DNA of 64,000 bases from an uncultured Kordiimonas sp. (GCA_947500295.1 CANMRM010000006.1:308491-372490), one strand, 5' to 3'. Counted from the stretch's first letter, positions 33,206 to 43,472 are shown. A program made the numbers and translations. The notes: generated by a model from the sequence alone, not told the origin.

Positions 33206-33331
33206 ACTCGTTCACTCACTTCGTCGGTTACAGGACATATTTAGGGATTTGGCCGCCAAAGGTCAATTGCCGGTCCGTATGTTCTAGCCCATGACACATT
33301 AGGATTTTCCTATCAGTGAGGGTTTTGCGCG

Positions 33332-34009
33332 CTATTCGGCTCGTAAAAAGGCCACTTCCTGCGCTTCATCCAACTGCTGCATGGATGCTGTGTAGGGAGC
33401 CAAAAGCATATCGACGCTTGTCCCGGCCGGGAAATAGGATTGCTGGTCGGGTTCACCGACGAGGATAACCAGTTGCCAGTTGTTGGGTTGTTGACGGCAC
33501 GCGAGGCCTTGTTGCGCATTGCTGCCTGCCTCGGCAAGACCAAAAGTCCTGCAAAATCTTCCTGCCGCATCCAGATAACTTTCATGGATCACTGTGTCTC
33601 CCCGGCCTTCTCCGTCGAGTGATGCGTTCAACACGGAGATCAAGTCATTTGACAAATTCATGTGCCCTGTTTTTGAAGGCTGGATATACAGCCCAAGCGC
33701 AAAGGCGACAGCGATGGAAGCTGCGATTGCAGTTGGCCTAATCCAGTCGGAGAACATGAAGCGTGCCGCTGGTCGAGGCGCTTGATCATTGTTCTCATCT
33801 TCCAGCATTGCCAGAATATTTCCCGGGACGGGTTTGGCCGTTGTCGTATCCACTGCCGACTTGAGGGAATTTTGCAGCGCTTCCATCCTCTGCACTTCAG
33901 AGAGCAGGACAGGGTCGTTGGCGATCATCTCTCTCATCTCCTCTGCCTCGGCTTCAGGCAACTCGCCGTCCACAAAGGCCATAAGTTTCATGTCGTCAAA
34001 TTCACTCAT
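33332..34009 (-). CDS. Anti-sigma factor (membrane)
   Basis: 225 residues. An N-terminal zinc-free anti-sigma-like helical domain (LMAFVDGELPEAEAEEMREMIANDPVLLSEVQRMEAL) is followed by one transmembrane helix near 92-111 (TAIAASIAVAFALGLYI) and a periplasmic beta-rich domain. It would hold the ECF sigma factor encoded just upstream and release it on an envelope signal. The upstream sigma gene ends eight bases before this ATG, so they are co-transcribed. Confidence 0.75.
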   Translation of the reverse strand: MSEFDDMKLMAFVDGELPEAEAEEMREMIANDPVLLSEVQRMEALQNSLKSAVDTTTAKPVPGNILAMLEDENNDQAPRPAARFMFSDWIRPTAIAASIAVAFALGLYIQPSKTGHMNLSNDLISVLNASLDGEGRGDTVIHESYLDAAGRFCRTFGLAEAGSNAQQGLACRQQPNNWQLVILVGEPDQQSYFPAGTSVDMLLAPYTASMQQLDEAQEVAFLRAE

Positions 34010-34017
34010 CACTCACA

Positions 34018-34554
34018 TCAACCCGGCATGGGCTCCTCTGATTGTTCTCCGATGAAAGCACCTGCAAAACCCTGCAGGGTTTTGCGCGCCCGGAACAGGC
34101 GGCTCATTACCGTGCCCACCGGAATATCCAACATTGCTGCCGTTTCTTCATATGTTTGTCCGTCGACCAGCACACAGGCAACAACCAGTTGCTGGGGTTC
34201 GGGCAGGGTGGCAACTATCGCCAGAAGCTTCTGCGCCGCCTGCCGGTGTTCCTGTGTTTCAACACCGTTTTCACCAATGAGGGAGTATTGCTCTTCAATG
34301 GCAACAGTGACACCCCGGCGGCTCAGTTTACGTTTTTCATCGATCCAGTGGTTTTGCATGATTTTGAAAAGCCAGCTGTCCAGTCTCAACCCTGTTTTGT
34401 AGCTTTCCTGCCGACGCAGCGCTTTTTCAACCGTTGCCTGCAACAGGTCGTCAGCGTCGGCAAGGTTTCCACACAATGTCACCGCAAATCTGCGAAGCCG
34501 GGGCAACATGTCCACAATTTGAGCTCTGAATGTCTGCACGTCCTGATCCTGCAA
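34018..34554 (-). CDS. ECF-type RNA polymerase sigma factor
   Basis: 178 residues, TTG start. Region 2 (DADDLLQATVEKALRRQESYKTGLRLDSWLFKIMQNHWIDEKRK) and region 4 (LPEPQQLVVACVLVDGQTYEETAAMLDIPVGTVMSRLFRARKTL) are clear, without sigma-1/3 domains. It drives transcription from GGAAT/CGTA-type promoters; a matching promoter lies in front of its own gene and of the divergent protease gene. Autoregulation is therefore likely. Confidence 0.88.
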   Translation of the reverse strand: MQDQDVQTFRAQIVDMLPRLRRFAVTLCGNLADADDLLQATVEKALRRQESYKTGLRLDSWLFKIMQNHWIDEKRKLSRRGVTVAIEEQYSLIGENGVETQEHRQAAQKLLAIVATLPEPQQLVVACVLVDGQTYEETAAMLDIPVGTVMSRLFRARKTLQGFAGAFIGEQSEEPMPG

Positions 34555-34565
34555 GCATAGTTTAC

Positions 34566-34596
34566 CCGACTACGTATGACTTTTGCAGATTATTCC
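34566..34596 (-). promoter_or_regulatory. ECF-type promoter for the sigma/anti-sigma operon
   Basis: On the minus strand GGAAT (34596-34592), a 17-bp spacer and CGTAGTCGG (34574-34566). The form is typical of ECF promoters (GGAAC-N16/17-CGTT). The start codon follows about a dozen bases later, so the leader is short. Confidence 0.65.
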
Positions 34597-34623
34597 CGCT
34601 TTTCGTACACTGGCTTTGGAGGC

Positions 34624-34651
34624 GGAATAATGATGACCGGCAAACGTAGTC
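34624..34651 (+). promoter_or_regulatory. ECF-type promoter for the protease gene
   Basis: GGAAT (34624-34628), a 16-bp spacer and CGTAGTC (34645-34651), nearly identical in both boxes to the divergent promoter at 34566-34596. The start codon GTG 34680 and an AAAAGGGGAC ribosome site lie 20-30 bases downstream. Confidence 0.65.
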
Positions 34652-34679
34652 ACCTTTTCAACAAAAAAGGGGACATGCA

Positions 34680-36047
34680 GTGAAACAGGCATTGGCCGCG
34701 GCGACGATGGTTTGGGCGCATATATTTATTGCGCCGGACTTTGTTGCGAAGGCAGAAGAGCCAGCAGTTATTGTAGCAGGTGTGGTGCAGTCATGGCAGG
34801 CCCGGCCACCCCGGCCACGACCTGCTGCACGGCCCCGCCAACCTGTTCGTCAACCCACGACACGGCCAGTGGAAAGATCTGTATCGGCTGGCACTTTCAC
34901 CCGTGCTGAACTGAGGCGCATGCAGGATGTGGAGCGCACCGCTGATCGCCTTGTTGAACGAACACGCGCGGCCCTTGAAAGTGGTAAAAAGTCGGAACGC
35001 CTTGTCTCCCGACTGGAGCGGGAATACGGCTTGTCATTTGTGCGGATTGACGGCCGTTTTACGTTGGTTCGGTACAGGGAGTTGATTGGCGTCAACCTAG
35101 GAGAGCAGGACCAGCGAATTCTCAATGAACTGGGGTTTCGCCTGTTCCGCCTTTCAAGGCTATCTGCAATTGGCCTCGAGGTATATCTGCTGCGCATTCC
35201 GGAGGAGGTTTTGACGCAGGATGCCCTGGAAAAACTTGAACAGGCGGGTGTAAGCGGGTTTTTGGACTTCAATACTGTTTTTGTTCCGGCAGATGGCGGA
35301 GGGGTCGTTGATGGTCATGCGTCAGGCGGTAGCGGGCTGGCGCCAACGTGGCGTGTTGGCGTTGTCGATACGGGCGTTCTGGAGACACACGACGCTTTCG
35401 ACGGCAATAGCATCATGCAACGCAACTTTGGTCGGGGCAGGGAGGCGACAGCGCGGGACCATGGTACGGCAGTTGCTTCGATCCTCGCTTCCCGTGGCGC
35501 GGCCTCTCTGCTGGTGGCTGACGTGTTTTCGGGACCGATTTTATACGCTGATGCGGAGGCCATTGCCTTGGCGCTCAACTGGATGGCTGAAAGCGGCGTG
35601 GGGGTGATCAACATGAGCCTTGCAGGGCCACAAAGTCCTCTTCTTGAATTCGCGATCAACCGATTGACCGAAGCAGGATACGGTGTCGTAGCTGCAGTGG
35701 GTAACAATGGTGCAGGTGGTGAAAACCTCTATCCTGCGTCCTATGAAAGTGTATTGGGTGTCACCGCCGTCAACGAGAAGTTTGAGATATTCAAACATGC
35801 ACACCAAGGGGTGGCTGTTGATTACGCGGCCGTCGGCGTCAAGCTGAAAGCGGCAGCCCTGAGGGGGCAAAAACGCTATTCGGGGACCTCGTTTGCCGCA
35901 CCTGCAGTCTCGGCATTCCTGGCGGCAAGACATGCTGCGCCTGACGCGGCAAATCTTAGGGCTGTACTGGACGAGCTTAATAAATCTGTTCGGGACCACG
36001 GGCAGCCCGGGCGGGACCCTGTATTCGGTATCGGAATTTTACCCTGA
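34680..36047 (+). CDS. Exported S8 subtilisin-like serine protease
   Basis: 455 residues, GTG start, hydrophobic signal-like N-terminus, then an Arg/Pro-rich linker (42-65) and a helical pro-region. The catalytic triad is VGVVDTGV (Asp230), RDHGTAVASI (His261) and SGTSFAAPAV (Ser404), with the oxyanion Asn in AAVGNNG near 342. It sits divergent from the ECF sigma operon and shares its promoter type, so it is probably made under envelope stress. Its target could be an envelope protein or the anti-sigma factor itself. Confidence 0.88.
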   Translation: MKQALAAATMVWAHIFIAPDFVAKAEEPAVIVAGVVQSWQARPPRPRPAARPRQPVRQPTTRPVERSVSAGTFTRAELRRMQDVERTADRLVERTRAALESGKKSERLVSRLEREYGLSFVRIDGRFTLVRYRELIGVNLGEQDQRILNELGFRLFRLSRLSAIGLEVYLLRIPEEVLTQDALEKLEQAGVSGFLDFNTVFVPADGGGVVDGHASGGSGLAPTWRVGVVDTGVLETHDAFDGNSIMQRNFGRGREATARDHGTAVASILASRGAASLLVADVFSGPILYADAEAIALALNWMAESGVGVINMSLAGPQSPLLEFAINRLTEAGYGVVAAVGNNGAGGENLYPASYESVLGVTAVNEKFEIFKHAHQGVAVDYAAVGVKLKAAALRGQKRYSGTSFAAPAVSAFLAARHAAPDAANLRAVLDELNKSVRDHGQPGRDPVFGIGILP

Positions 36048-36075
36048 AAAACCGGGGCACCCAATGATGCCCCGG
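36047..36075 (-). terminator. Leftward terminator behind the RTX gene
   Basis: CCGGGGCA/TGCCCCGG, a perfect 8-bp stem with an 8-nt loop; on the minus strand it is followed by TTTTT. It therefore serves the leftward RTX gene (stop 36156) and also lies at the end of the protease gene. Confidence 0.75.
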
Positions 36076-36155
36076 CGAGGGAAGCATGCCCGCGCTGCCT
36101 CGTTTTGGGGTAGGTGTCGATCATCACGCGGGCACACCCTGGGAGACCAGGTTGA

Positions 36156-36986
36156 TCAAGCCAGATTGATGTCTGCTTCGGTCAGTAGATTGGCGAAAAC
36201 GGTAATTGATCCAATCACATCTGATTCAGGGAGTGTTGTAACATCCGTATTTTCGCCTGAAGCTGACTGTGCCTGATCGGCAATCAGTTTGATGATGGTA
36301 TAGTCGTCAAGACCGTCGTCATCTGAATCGCCGTATTCAAACCTTAGTGACAAGCCTTCACCGGTAATTTGCAGTGTATCCCCTTCGGCAGGGTTGAAGT
36401 CTCTGATCTGGTCGCGGCCGGTGCCACTTGTTGCCGCCTGACGGGTTGTAAAGCCAAAGACAAACGTGTCTGCGCCGGTTCCGCCCGAATAGGTGTCGTT
36501 TCCGGTGCTGTCGACGAGCCTGTCGTTGTCGTCGCCGCCTGCAAGCCGGTCATTTCCGTCTCCTCCAAACAGGATATCCCGGCCGCTGCCGCCGATGAGG
36601 ACATCATTGCCCGAGCCACCTGAGAGCTTGTCATTGCCCGCACCGCCGCCGATTTTGTCATCTCCGTCACCACCGCGTACGAGGTCATCGCCGTTTCCGG
36701 CCCGAACACTGTCATTGCCGCCTTTGGCCCAGATCACGTCGTCGCCCCGGGTGCCTGAAATCGCATCCCCGCGGTCGGTGCCCTCAATCGTGTTGGTGCC
36801 GCCATCGGGCCTTTCGAGTACGGGGCGTTCGGCGTCGGGGCGATCTGGCTCTGGCCGCACGCCTGGGCGAAGGATAAGCACATCAGGTCCGCGAACATCG
36901 TCGGCTGTTCTTGTGGCATCCGGTGCGAGCCGGATAGGGACAGGCGCCGTGCTGAATTGCTGCGCAATATTGGATGAGGTTAGCAT
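36156..36986 (-). CDS. RTX calcium-binding repeat protein
   Basis: 276 residues. From about residue 68 to 168 lie around ten nonapeptide RTX repeats (GGxGxDxLx type, e.g. GGDGDDKIGG, GGSGNDVLIG, GGSGRDILFG), which fold into a Ca-binding beta-roll outside the cell. A non-repeat end follows. No signal peptide is visible, as expected for type I secretion, but no ABC/HlyD transporter gene is in the window; the TolC at 17.8 kb could be the exit duct. No enzyme domain was recognised. Confidence 0.8.
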   Translation of the reverse strand: MLTSSNIAQQFSTAPVPIRLAPDATRTADDVRGPDVLILRPGVRPEPDRPDAERPVLERPDGGTNTIEGTDRGDAISGTRGDDVIWAKGGNDSVRAGNGDDLVRGGDGDDKIGGGAGNDKLSGGSGNDVLIGGSGRDILFGGDGNDRLAGGDDNDRLVDSTGNDTYSGGTGADTFVFGFTTRQAATSGTGRDQIRDFNPAEGDTLQITGEGLSLRFEYGDSDDDGLDDYTIIKLIADQAQSASGENTDVTTLPESDVIGSITVFANLLTEADINLA

Positions 36987-37217
36987 GGTTGTTCCTCCAT
37001 CTTGAGTGAGTTGCTGGCTGAACTACGCGCTAGCGACTGCTTCTATTCCCAAAAGTGGGTTTGGAGGTCTGGTATCGTCATTTCACACGATAAAAACGGC
37101 GTTGGGCGTAAAAAGAATTGCTCTCAAAAATAGGGGCGGATAGGGTGCGGAAACCGGTCTTGAACGGCCGTATCAAATGCCTGTGTAAAAGGCCTTGCAA
37201 CACTCTTGGAGAACGCC

Positions 37218-38429
37218 ATGTCTGACAGTCTGCCCCATTACGAGGAAACCCTTGCGCCTTATGCCTGCAAGCCCTCGGAAAGCCGTGGCCGACTGGTTCC
37301 GGAACCAGAGACCAAGTCTCGCAGCTGTTACCAGCGCGACCGGGACCGCGTGATCCATTCTTCCAGTTTTCGCCGGCTGAAGCACAAAACACAGGTTTTT
37401 GTCTATCATGAAGGAGACCACTTCAGGACACGGCTGACCCATTCGCTTGAAGTGTCGCAGATAGCGCGATCCGTTTGCCGATCAATGCACCTGAATGAAG
37501 ACCTTGGTGAAGTATTGGCGCTGGCTCATGATCTGGGGCACCCGCCGTTTGGCCATATTGGTGAAAGCGTACTTGATGAATGCATGTCGGGTTATCAGGG
37601 TTTCGACCATAACGCGCAGGCGCTCAGGCTGCTCACGCGCCTCGAAAGCCGTTATGCTTCGTTTGATGGCCTCAATTTGACCTGGGAAACCCTCGAAGGT
37701 CTTGCCAAGCACAATGGACCGCTGGTGGATAAGGCCATAGACCATAAAAAGCCGCCGTCAGACTTGCCTTTTGGTATTCGCGACTATCTGCCTGAGCATG
37801 ACCTGAAGCTGCATACTTACGCCAGTGCCGAAGCCCAGATTGCTGCACTTGCAGACGACATCGCTTACTCAAGTCACGATCTGGACGACGGTCTGAGGGC
37901 AGGGCTTTTTGAGCTGGATGAACTCAAGCAGATATCGGTTGTTGCCCAGTTGATTGATGAAGTGCAGCTTACCTATCCGGGTGAGAGCAAGGACATCTTG
38001 ATCCATGAACTGGTCCGACGATTGATCAACAGAATGGTGGCTGACGTGATGGTGGAAAGCGGGCGCCGGATCACCGAGCTGGATCCCAAATCTGTGGATG
38101 ATATCCGGAATGCCGGTACGCCGGTTATCGCATTTGGCCGCAACATCGCTGGCGCTGTAGTTGAACTAAAAGAGTTCCTTGCTGAGCGCATGTACCGCCA
38201 CTATCTGGTAAACCGTATGGGCAGCAAGGCCAAGCGCGTGCTCAATGACCTGTTTTCGCTTTATGTCAGCGAACCTGAGTGCTTGCCGACCGACTGGAGC
38301 AATAAAGTCGGGGATGCGGATGCTGCTGAAACGGCCAGGATTGTTGCAGATTTTATCGCGGGCATGACGGATCGTTTTGCTTTCCGCGAGCATGCCAAAT
38401 TGTTTGATCTGTCGGACGTTTCCCTTTAA
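37218..38429 (+). CDS. dgt: dGTP triphosphohydrolase-like HD protein
   Basis: 403 residues from ATG 37218 (GGAG eight bases upstream). The HD-domain residues are in [10 protein letters not shown] (His) and [14 protein letters not shown] (His-Asp), with [12 protein letters not shown] before them, which is typical of the deoxyguanosinetriphosphate triphosphohydrolase family. It lowers dNTP levels or limits foreign DNA replication. It is followed 33 bases later by argS, the usual alphaproteobacterial order. Confidence 0.9.
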   Translation: MSDSLPHYEETLAPYACKPSESRGRLVPEPETKSRSCYQRDRDRVIHSSSFRRLKHKTQVFVYHEGDHFRTRLTHSLEVSQIARSVCRSMHLNEDLGEVLALAHDLGHPPFGHIGESVLDECMSGYQGFDHNAQALRLLTRLESRYASFDGLNLTWETLEGLAKHNGPLVDKAIDHKKPPSDLPFGIRDYLPEHDLKLHTYASAEAQIAALADDIAYSSHDLDDGLRAGLFELDELKQISVVAQLIDEVQLTYPGESKDILIHELVRRLINRMVADVMVESGRRITELDPKSVDDIRNAGTPVIAFGRNIAGAVVELKEFLAERMYRHYLVNRMGSKAKRVLNDLFSLYVSEPECLPTDWSNKVGDADAAETARIVADFIAGMTDRFAFREHAKLFDLSDVSL

Positions 38430-38461
38430 AGGCGTCCTGTCGGACAGGAAAGAAACAAATC

Positions 38462-40216
38462 ATGAATGTGTTTACCCATTTTCGGGGGGTGGTCGAAGGC
38501 GCTCTTGCTGGCCTTTCCGCCAACGGAGCATTGCCCTCCGGCCTTGACTATAAAAACGTAACTGTTGAACCACCACGGGACGCCAGTCATGGCGACCTGG
38601 CAACCAATGCCGCCATGGTGCTTGCCAAACAGGCAAAGACCAACCCACGTGCGATTGCGGAATTGCTGGCACCGGCCTTGGAAACAGATGCTGATATTGC
38701 GTCAGTCGAAGTTGCGGGTCCCGGCTTTATCAACATGCGCCTGTCCCCTGCGTTTTGGCAAAAGCAGGTTGGTGCCATTCTGTCGGGTGGTGTTTCCTAC
38801 GGCAGCAGCAGCATGGGCGGCGGCGAAAAAGTCAATGTGGAATATGTCTCTGCGAACCCCACCGGGCCTATGCACGTTGGACACGTGCGCGGCGCGGTGT
38901 TTGGGGATGCGCTTTCCAATCTGTTGTCGAAAGCCGGTTATGACGTCACCAAAGAGTATCTGATCAATGACGCTGGCAGCCAGATTGATACTTTGGCGCG
39001 CTCAGCCTTCCTGCGGTACCGCGAAGCTTTTGGCGAAGACATCGGGTCAATACCCGAAGGCCTGTATCCCGGCGACTATCTTGTGCCGGTGGGTGAAGCG
39101 CTTAAGGAAAAATATGGCGATAAATGGTTGAATGCTGAAGAAGGTGACTGGTTGCCTGTTGTTCGCATTGAAGCGACCGATGCTATGATGGACCTGATCC
39201 GCAGTGACCTCAAGGCCCTGGGTGTTGAACAGGAAACTTTTTTTTCCGAGCGTACACTTCATGAAAGCGGTCGCATCGCAGACGCGATCGAGGACTTGCG
39301 TACACGTGGTCATATCTATGAAGGTGTTCTCGAGCCGCCAAAAGGCAAAAAGCCGGAAGGCTGGGAGCCTCGCGAGCAGACTTTGTTCAGGGCTACAGCT
39401 TTTGGCGATGATGTTGATCGCCCGCTTCAAAAATCAAATGGTGACTACACCTATTTTGCGGCCGACATTGCCTATCACTTTGACAAGTACCAGCGTGGCT
39501 TCCACAGCATGATCGATGTGTGGGGCGCAGATCATACTGGATATGTGAAACGCATGGTGACAGCGGCGAGAGCGCTGGCGGACGACGCCCACCTTGACGT
39601 TAAAATATGCCAGCTTGTGCGATTGTTGCGTGACGGCGAACCGGTGAAGATGTCCAAACGTTCCGGGAATTTTATCACGCTCAGGGAAGTGGTTGATGAG
39701 GTCGGGCGGGATGTAACGCGGTTTATCATGCTTACCCGCAAAAATGATGCGCCGCTTGATTTTGATTTCAACAAGGTTATGGAGCAGTCCAAGGACAATC
39801 CGGTCTTTTATGTGCAGTACGCGCATGCCCGTATCTGCTCGGTGCTCAGAAACCGTGCGCCGGAGATGTATCCTGACATGGATACATCGGACGCTTCGAT
39901 TGCAGGTGCCGAGCTGGCGTTGCTTTCCGACGACGCAGAAATCGCCCTGATCAAACAATGTTGCGCCTTTCCCCGGGTGGTGGAGGCAGCCGCTGAAGCG
40001 CACGAGCCGCACAGAATTGCATTTTTCCTCTATGATCTGGCTTCAGAGTTTCATAGTCTATGGAACAAGGGGAATGAGCAGGCCAACCTGCGTTTTGTGG
40101 TGGATGAGGGCGATGCTGTCACAAAGGCGCGTCTCGCCATGATCCGGGCAGTTGCAATTGTGATTGCCAACGGGCTTGCAATCCTCGGAGTGAAACCCGT
40201 GGAGGAAATGCGCTAA
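38462..40216 (+). CDS. argS: Arginine--tRNA ligase
   Basis: 584 residues. The N-terminal tRNA-recognition domain, the signature [13 protein letters not shown] (HIGH type, about 138-150), the [15 protein letters not shown] region and [12 protein letters not shown] are present. It charges tRNA-Arg. The downstream SPOR gene starts directly at the stop, so the two are coupled. Confidence 0.97.
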   Translation: MNVFTHFRGVVEGALAGLSANGALPSGLDYKNVTVEPPRDASHGDLATNAAMVLAKQAKTNPRAIAELLAPALETDADIASVEVAGPGFINMRLSPAFWQKQVGAILSGGVSYGSSSMGGGEKVNVEYVSANPTGPMHVGHVRGAVFGDALSNLLSKAGYDVTKEYLINDAGSQIDTLARSAFLRYREAFGEDIGSIPEGLYPGDYLVPVGEALKEKYGDKWLNAEEGDWLPVVRIEATDAMMDLIRSDLKALGVEQETFFSERTLHESGRIADAIEDLRTRGHIYEGVLEPPKGKKPEGWEPREQTLFRATAFGDDVDRPLQKSNGDYTYFAADIAYHFDKYQRGFHSMIDVWGADHTGYVKRMVTAARALADDAHLDVKICQLVRLLRDGEPVKMSKRSGNFITLREVVDEVGRDVTRFIMLTRKNDAPLDFDFNKVMEQSKDNPVFYVQYAHARICSVLRNRAPEMYPDMDTSDASIAGAELALLSDDAEIALIKQCCAFPRVVEAAAEAHEPHRIAFFLYDLASEFHSLWNKGNEQANLRFVVDEGDAVTKARLAMIRAVAIVIANGLAILGVKPVEEMR

Positions 40217-41005
40217 ATGGTGGAAACCGACAACAACGATCCGGCCAAGGACATCCCGCCCTGGCTTCAACCTGTACCTGAAGCCGAAGGTGAAGGCGGC
40301 ATGCTTGCGTCTGGCAAGATGAAACTGGTTGTTGCAGGTGTGGCTGCTGTTGTCGTGATTGTCTTTGTTGCCGCTGTTGTCTTCTTCTATCAGGATGCAC
40401 CCAAGGAAGGCCCGCGGCACATTGCTGCTGAAGCAGGTCCTATCCGCGAACGGCCAGCAGAGTCTGGTGGCATGCAGGTGGATCACCAGGACAAAGGGGT
40501 GCTTGAAATTGGCGACGGTGCCCCAGCCACCGCGCGTGTGCAAATTGGTAGTCAGCCCGAACAACCGGTGGCGGAAATCCCTGATTTGCCAGCTGATACC
40601 GCAGACGAGTTAGTGGAAACATCAGATGCCATCGGCGATTTGGCGGAGGCGGCTCTTGACCAAGACACCCCGCCCGTGGTCGATGAAGGTGATACGTCAC
40701 AACAAGAGCAAGCCACGCCAGTGGCGCCAGTGCGCCAGGAAACCTCTGCGGATACAGGCGGACAATATATGGTTCAGCTTGGTGCTTATGGTACGGAACA
40801 GTCTGCAGCGACAGCCTGGCGTGCAATTCGCGGTACGTTTACGGGTGAGCTTGGCGAGCTGTCACCGAGCTACGTGCCTGTACAATCAGGCGATCGCACG
40901 CTTTATCGGTTGCGCGTGGGTATGCTCGCGACCCGTGCAGCTGCGGATGCGGTATGCATTTCATTGCGTGCGCAGCAACAAGCCTGTTTTGTTGTCAATC
41001 CATAG
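40217..41005 (+). CDS. SPOR-domain envelope protein
   Basis: 262 residues. A cytosolic start is followed by a transmembrane helix (about 35-57, KLVVAGVAAVVVIVFVAAVVFF), a Pro/Glu-rich periplasmic linker, and a C-terminal SPOR domain (about 184-260, YMVQLGAYGTEQSAATAWRAI then TLYRLRVGMLATRAAADAVC) that binds denuded septal peptidoglycan. Such proteins (FtsN-like) help division. The gene abuts argS and precedes nagZ, the conserved order. Confidence 0.88.
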   Translation: MVETDNNDPAKDIPPWLQPVPEAEGEGGMLASGKMKLVVAGVAAVVVIVFVAAVVFFYQDAPKEGPRHIAAEAGPIRERPAESGGMQVDHQDKGVLEIGDGAPATARVQIGSQPEQPVAEIPDLPADTADELVETSDAIGDLAEAALDQDTPPVVDEGDTSQQEQATPVAPVRQETSADTGGQYMVQLGAYGTEQSAATAWRAIRGTFTGELGELSPSYVPVQSGDRTLYRLRVGMLATRAAADAVCISLRAQQQACFVVNP

Positions 41006-41014
41006 GACCTGTTC

Positions 41015-42040
41015 ATGAAACCGGTGATTTTTGGCTGTGCGGGCCCTGCGCTCAGTGACGAAGAACGCAGGTTTTTTGCAGATACGCAACCGGCCGGGTT
41101 TATCCTCTTCTCCCGTAATATTGTCTCGCCGCAACAGCTCCTGACGTTAACGACCGACTTGAAGTTATGTGTTGATCGTTCCGATCTTTTGATCGCGGTT
41201 GATCAGGAGGGCGGACGCGTGCAGCGTATGAAGCCGCCGCACTGGCGCGACTTCCCTGCCATGAAACTTTTTGGCGATTGTGCCAGACGGGATAAAAGCT
41301 TGGCCGAACGGGCCCTGGAGGCAACCTGTCGCCTGATAGCTGACGACTTGCGATGTGTTGGTATCAACATGAACTGTGCGCCTGTGTTGGACCTGCCAAT
41401 TAAAGGCAGCGATGAAATAATCGGCGACCGCGCATTTTCAGACAACCTGGATGTTGTGCACGCATTGGGGCAGGTTGTTCTCGACAGCTTCCAGGCTAGT
41501 GCCGTCCTGCCTGTAATCAAACATATGCCAGGGCACGGGCGGGCACTGGTCGACAGTCACAAGGCTTTGCCGCGGGTTACGGACCCCTATGATGTTTTGG
41601 CGAAGTCTGATTTCCGACCTTTCCACCAGCTGCGCCATTGTGCTTTTGCCATGACTGCGCATATTGTGTTCGACGCTGTGGATCCAGATCACCCGGCCAC
41701 TTTGTCGCCCACACTGATCAAGCAGGTCATTCGGCAGGAAATAGGCTTTGACGGATTGCTGATGACCGACGATTTGTCCATGCAGGCGCTGAAAGGCAGT
41801 TTTTCGTCTCGCGCAACAACTGCGTTGGAGGCGGGGTGCGATCTTGTATTGCATTGCAATGGGGATATGCATGAAATGGCGGAAATTGCAGCGGCAGTGC
41901 CTGTCGCTTCCGCAGATATGAGGCACCGTATTGAGGATTTGCTGCGCTCGGTCAAAATAAGCGATGTGCCTGATCGAAAGAAGCTTGAGGCAGATTTTGA
42001 GCGATACATGGCCGAAGTAAGTGAGTTGGTAAAGGAATAG
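41015..42040 (+). CDS. nagZ: Beta-N-acetylhexosaminidase
   Basis: 341 residues, GH3 family. The catalytic histidine loop KHMPGHGRALVDSH and the nucleophile motif MTDDLSMQAL are present, with DQEGGRVQRM near the start. It trims GlcNAc from cell-wall muropeptides in recycling and can influence beta-lactamase induction. Nine bases separate it from the SPOR gene. Confidence 0.93.
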   Translation: MKPVIFGCAGPALSDEERRFFADTQPAGFILFSRNIVSPQQLLTLTTDLKLCVDRSDLLIAVDQEGGRVQRMKPPHWRDFPAMKLFGDCARRDKSLAERALEATCRLIADDLRCVGINMNCAPVLDLPIKGSDEIIGDRAFSDNLDVVHALGQVVLDSFQASAVLPVIKHMPGHGRALVDSHKALPRVTDPYDVLAKSDFRPFHQLRHCAFAMTAHIVFDAVDPDHPATLSPTLIKQVIRQEIGFDGLLMTDDLSMQALKGSFSSRATTALEAGCDLVLHCNGDMHEMAEIAAAVPVASADMRHRIEDLLRSVKISDVPDRKKLEADFERYMAEVSELVKE

Positions 42041-42045
42041 GGCAG

Positions 42046-42699
42046 TTGGATTTTTTTGCGGATAAGATTTACCTGATCAGCATCATGGCGCTGCCTTTTT
42101 TGCTTGCCGTCACGCTGCACGAAGCTGGACATGCATATGCAGCAACAGCGTTTGGTGACAGTACGCCCAAATTGGACGGGCGGCTTTCGCTTAATCCCTT
42201 GGTGCACATGGACCCGCTGGGGACGGTCGCAATACCGTTGCTGGCAGTGCTTACGGGGTTTCCGTTTCTGATCGGGTACGCAAAACCGGTGATGATCCAG
42301 CCGGCCAACTTCCGGGGTAATCGGCGCAAAGCAATGATTTTGACGGCTTTGGCAGGCCCCGCGGGCAATCTGGTTGTCGCTGTTTTTTGTGCCTATGTGC
42401 TGCGGATTGTTATCGGATTTGGCGCCACCGGCAATGACTGGATCGTCAACACCATGTACTATGGTATCTTCATGAATTGCCTTTTCATGGTGTTTAACTT
42501 GCTGCCCATCCCGCCACTTGATGGGGGCGGCATTGTAGAGCAATTGTTGCCCGATGACCTTGCGCGCCGCTATCGCTCCATTGCCCCTTATGGATTTTTC
42601 ATACTTATTGCCATCATAATGCTGGCCAAAGATATCATCATTGTGCCAACGATGTTTATGACGGGATTGATCGTTTGGGCAGCCAATGTGCCGATATGA
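42046..42699 (+). CDS. Site-2-protease-type (M50) membrane peptidase
   Basis: 217 residues, TTG start. The zinc motif HEAGHAYAA lies in the first helix region, and the second ligand region is NLLPIPPLDGGGI near residues 148-160. Several membrane helices surround these. This branch of rhomboid-like intramembrane metalloproteases (YwhC/SpoIVFB-like) has unknown substrates. It is coupled to nagZ (five bases) and to scpA. Confidence 0.85.
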   Translation: MDFFADKIYLISIMALPFLLAVTLHEAGHAYAATAFGDSTPKLDGRLSLNPLVHMDPLGTVAIPLLAVLTGFPFLIGYAKPVMIQPANFRGNRRKAMILTALAGPAGNLVVAVFCAYVLRIVIGFGATGNDWIVNTMYYGIFMNCLFMVFNLLPIPPLDGGGIVEQLLPDDLARRYRSIAPYGFFILIAIIMLAKDIIIVPTMFMTGLIVWAANVPI

Positions 42700-43472
42700 T
42701 GGAATTTGAAGAAGACATAGAAGCTCCGGTTAAACGGGACGCTGGAGGCCATTTGGTCTTGCACATCGATGGATTTGAAGGTCCACTTGACGTGTTGTTG
42801 ACGCTTGCCCGGGCCCAAAAGGTGGATCTGGCTCAAATCTCGATCCTTGAACTTGTTGAACAATACCTGGGATTTGTCTCGGAAGCCCGGCGCATCAAAC
42901 TGGAGCTTGCTGCAGATTATCTGGTGATGGCTGCGTGGCTGGCTTATCTCAAGTCCCGGCTTTTATTGCCAAAAGAAGAAGATGGCGATGAACCTTCCGC
43001 GGAAGAGCTGGCGTTTCGGTTGCAACTCAGGCTGCAGCGTCTTGAAGCCATGCGGGAAGCAGGGGCTCGCATCATGGGACGGGACCGGATGGGGCGTGAC
43101 GTGTTCAGGCGTGGGCGTCCCGAAGGGCTGAAGCTTTTGAAGCGAGGCCACTATGATGTGACACTTTATGAGCTTCTGAAAGCCTATGCAGAAAACCGGC
43201 AGCGGTTTTCAATCACCGAGATCCGGATTGAACGGCGGCCGGTGTTTTCCCTTGAAGATGCGCTCGAACGTTTGAATGGCATGATTGGTCAGGCCTTCAA
43301 TTGGTCACAGCTTGCGGACTTTCTGCCCGCGGATATGGAAGATAAACGCTTGCGCAAATCCGCTCTTGCGAGCATGTTTGCGGCCAGCCTGGAGCTTGCC
43401 CGGCAGGGGAGTGCCGATCTTCGACAAATGGAAACCTTTGGGCCGATTTACCTTCGGCAAAAACAGGAATAA
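42696..43472 (+). CDS. scpA: Segregation and condensation protein A
   Basis: 258 residues from ATG 42696, overlapping the upstream stop (ATGA). Characteristic stretches are FEGPLDVLLTLARAQKVDLAQISI and the C-terminal winged-helix part. ScpA is the kleisin that joins SMC and ScpB to compact chromosomes. Confidence 0.93.
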   Translation: MMEFEEDIEAPVKRDAGGHLVLHIDGFEGPLDVLLTLARAQKVDLAQISILELVEQYLGFVSEARRIKLELAADYLVMAAWLAYLKSRLLLPKEEDGDEPSAEELAFRLQLRLQRLEAMREAGARIMGRDRMGRDVFRRGRPEGLKLLKRGHYDVTLYELLKAYAENRQRFSITEIRIERRPVFSLEDALERLNGMIGQAFNWSQLADFLPADMEDKRLRKSALASMFAASLELARQGSADLRQMETFGPIYLRQKQE

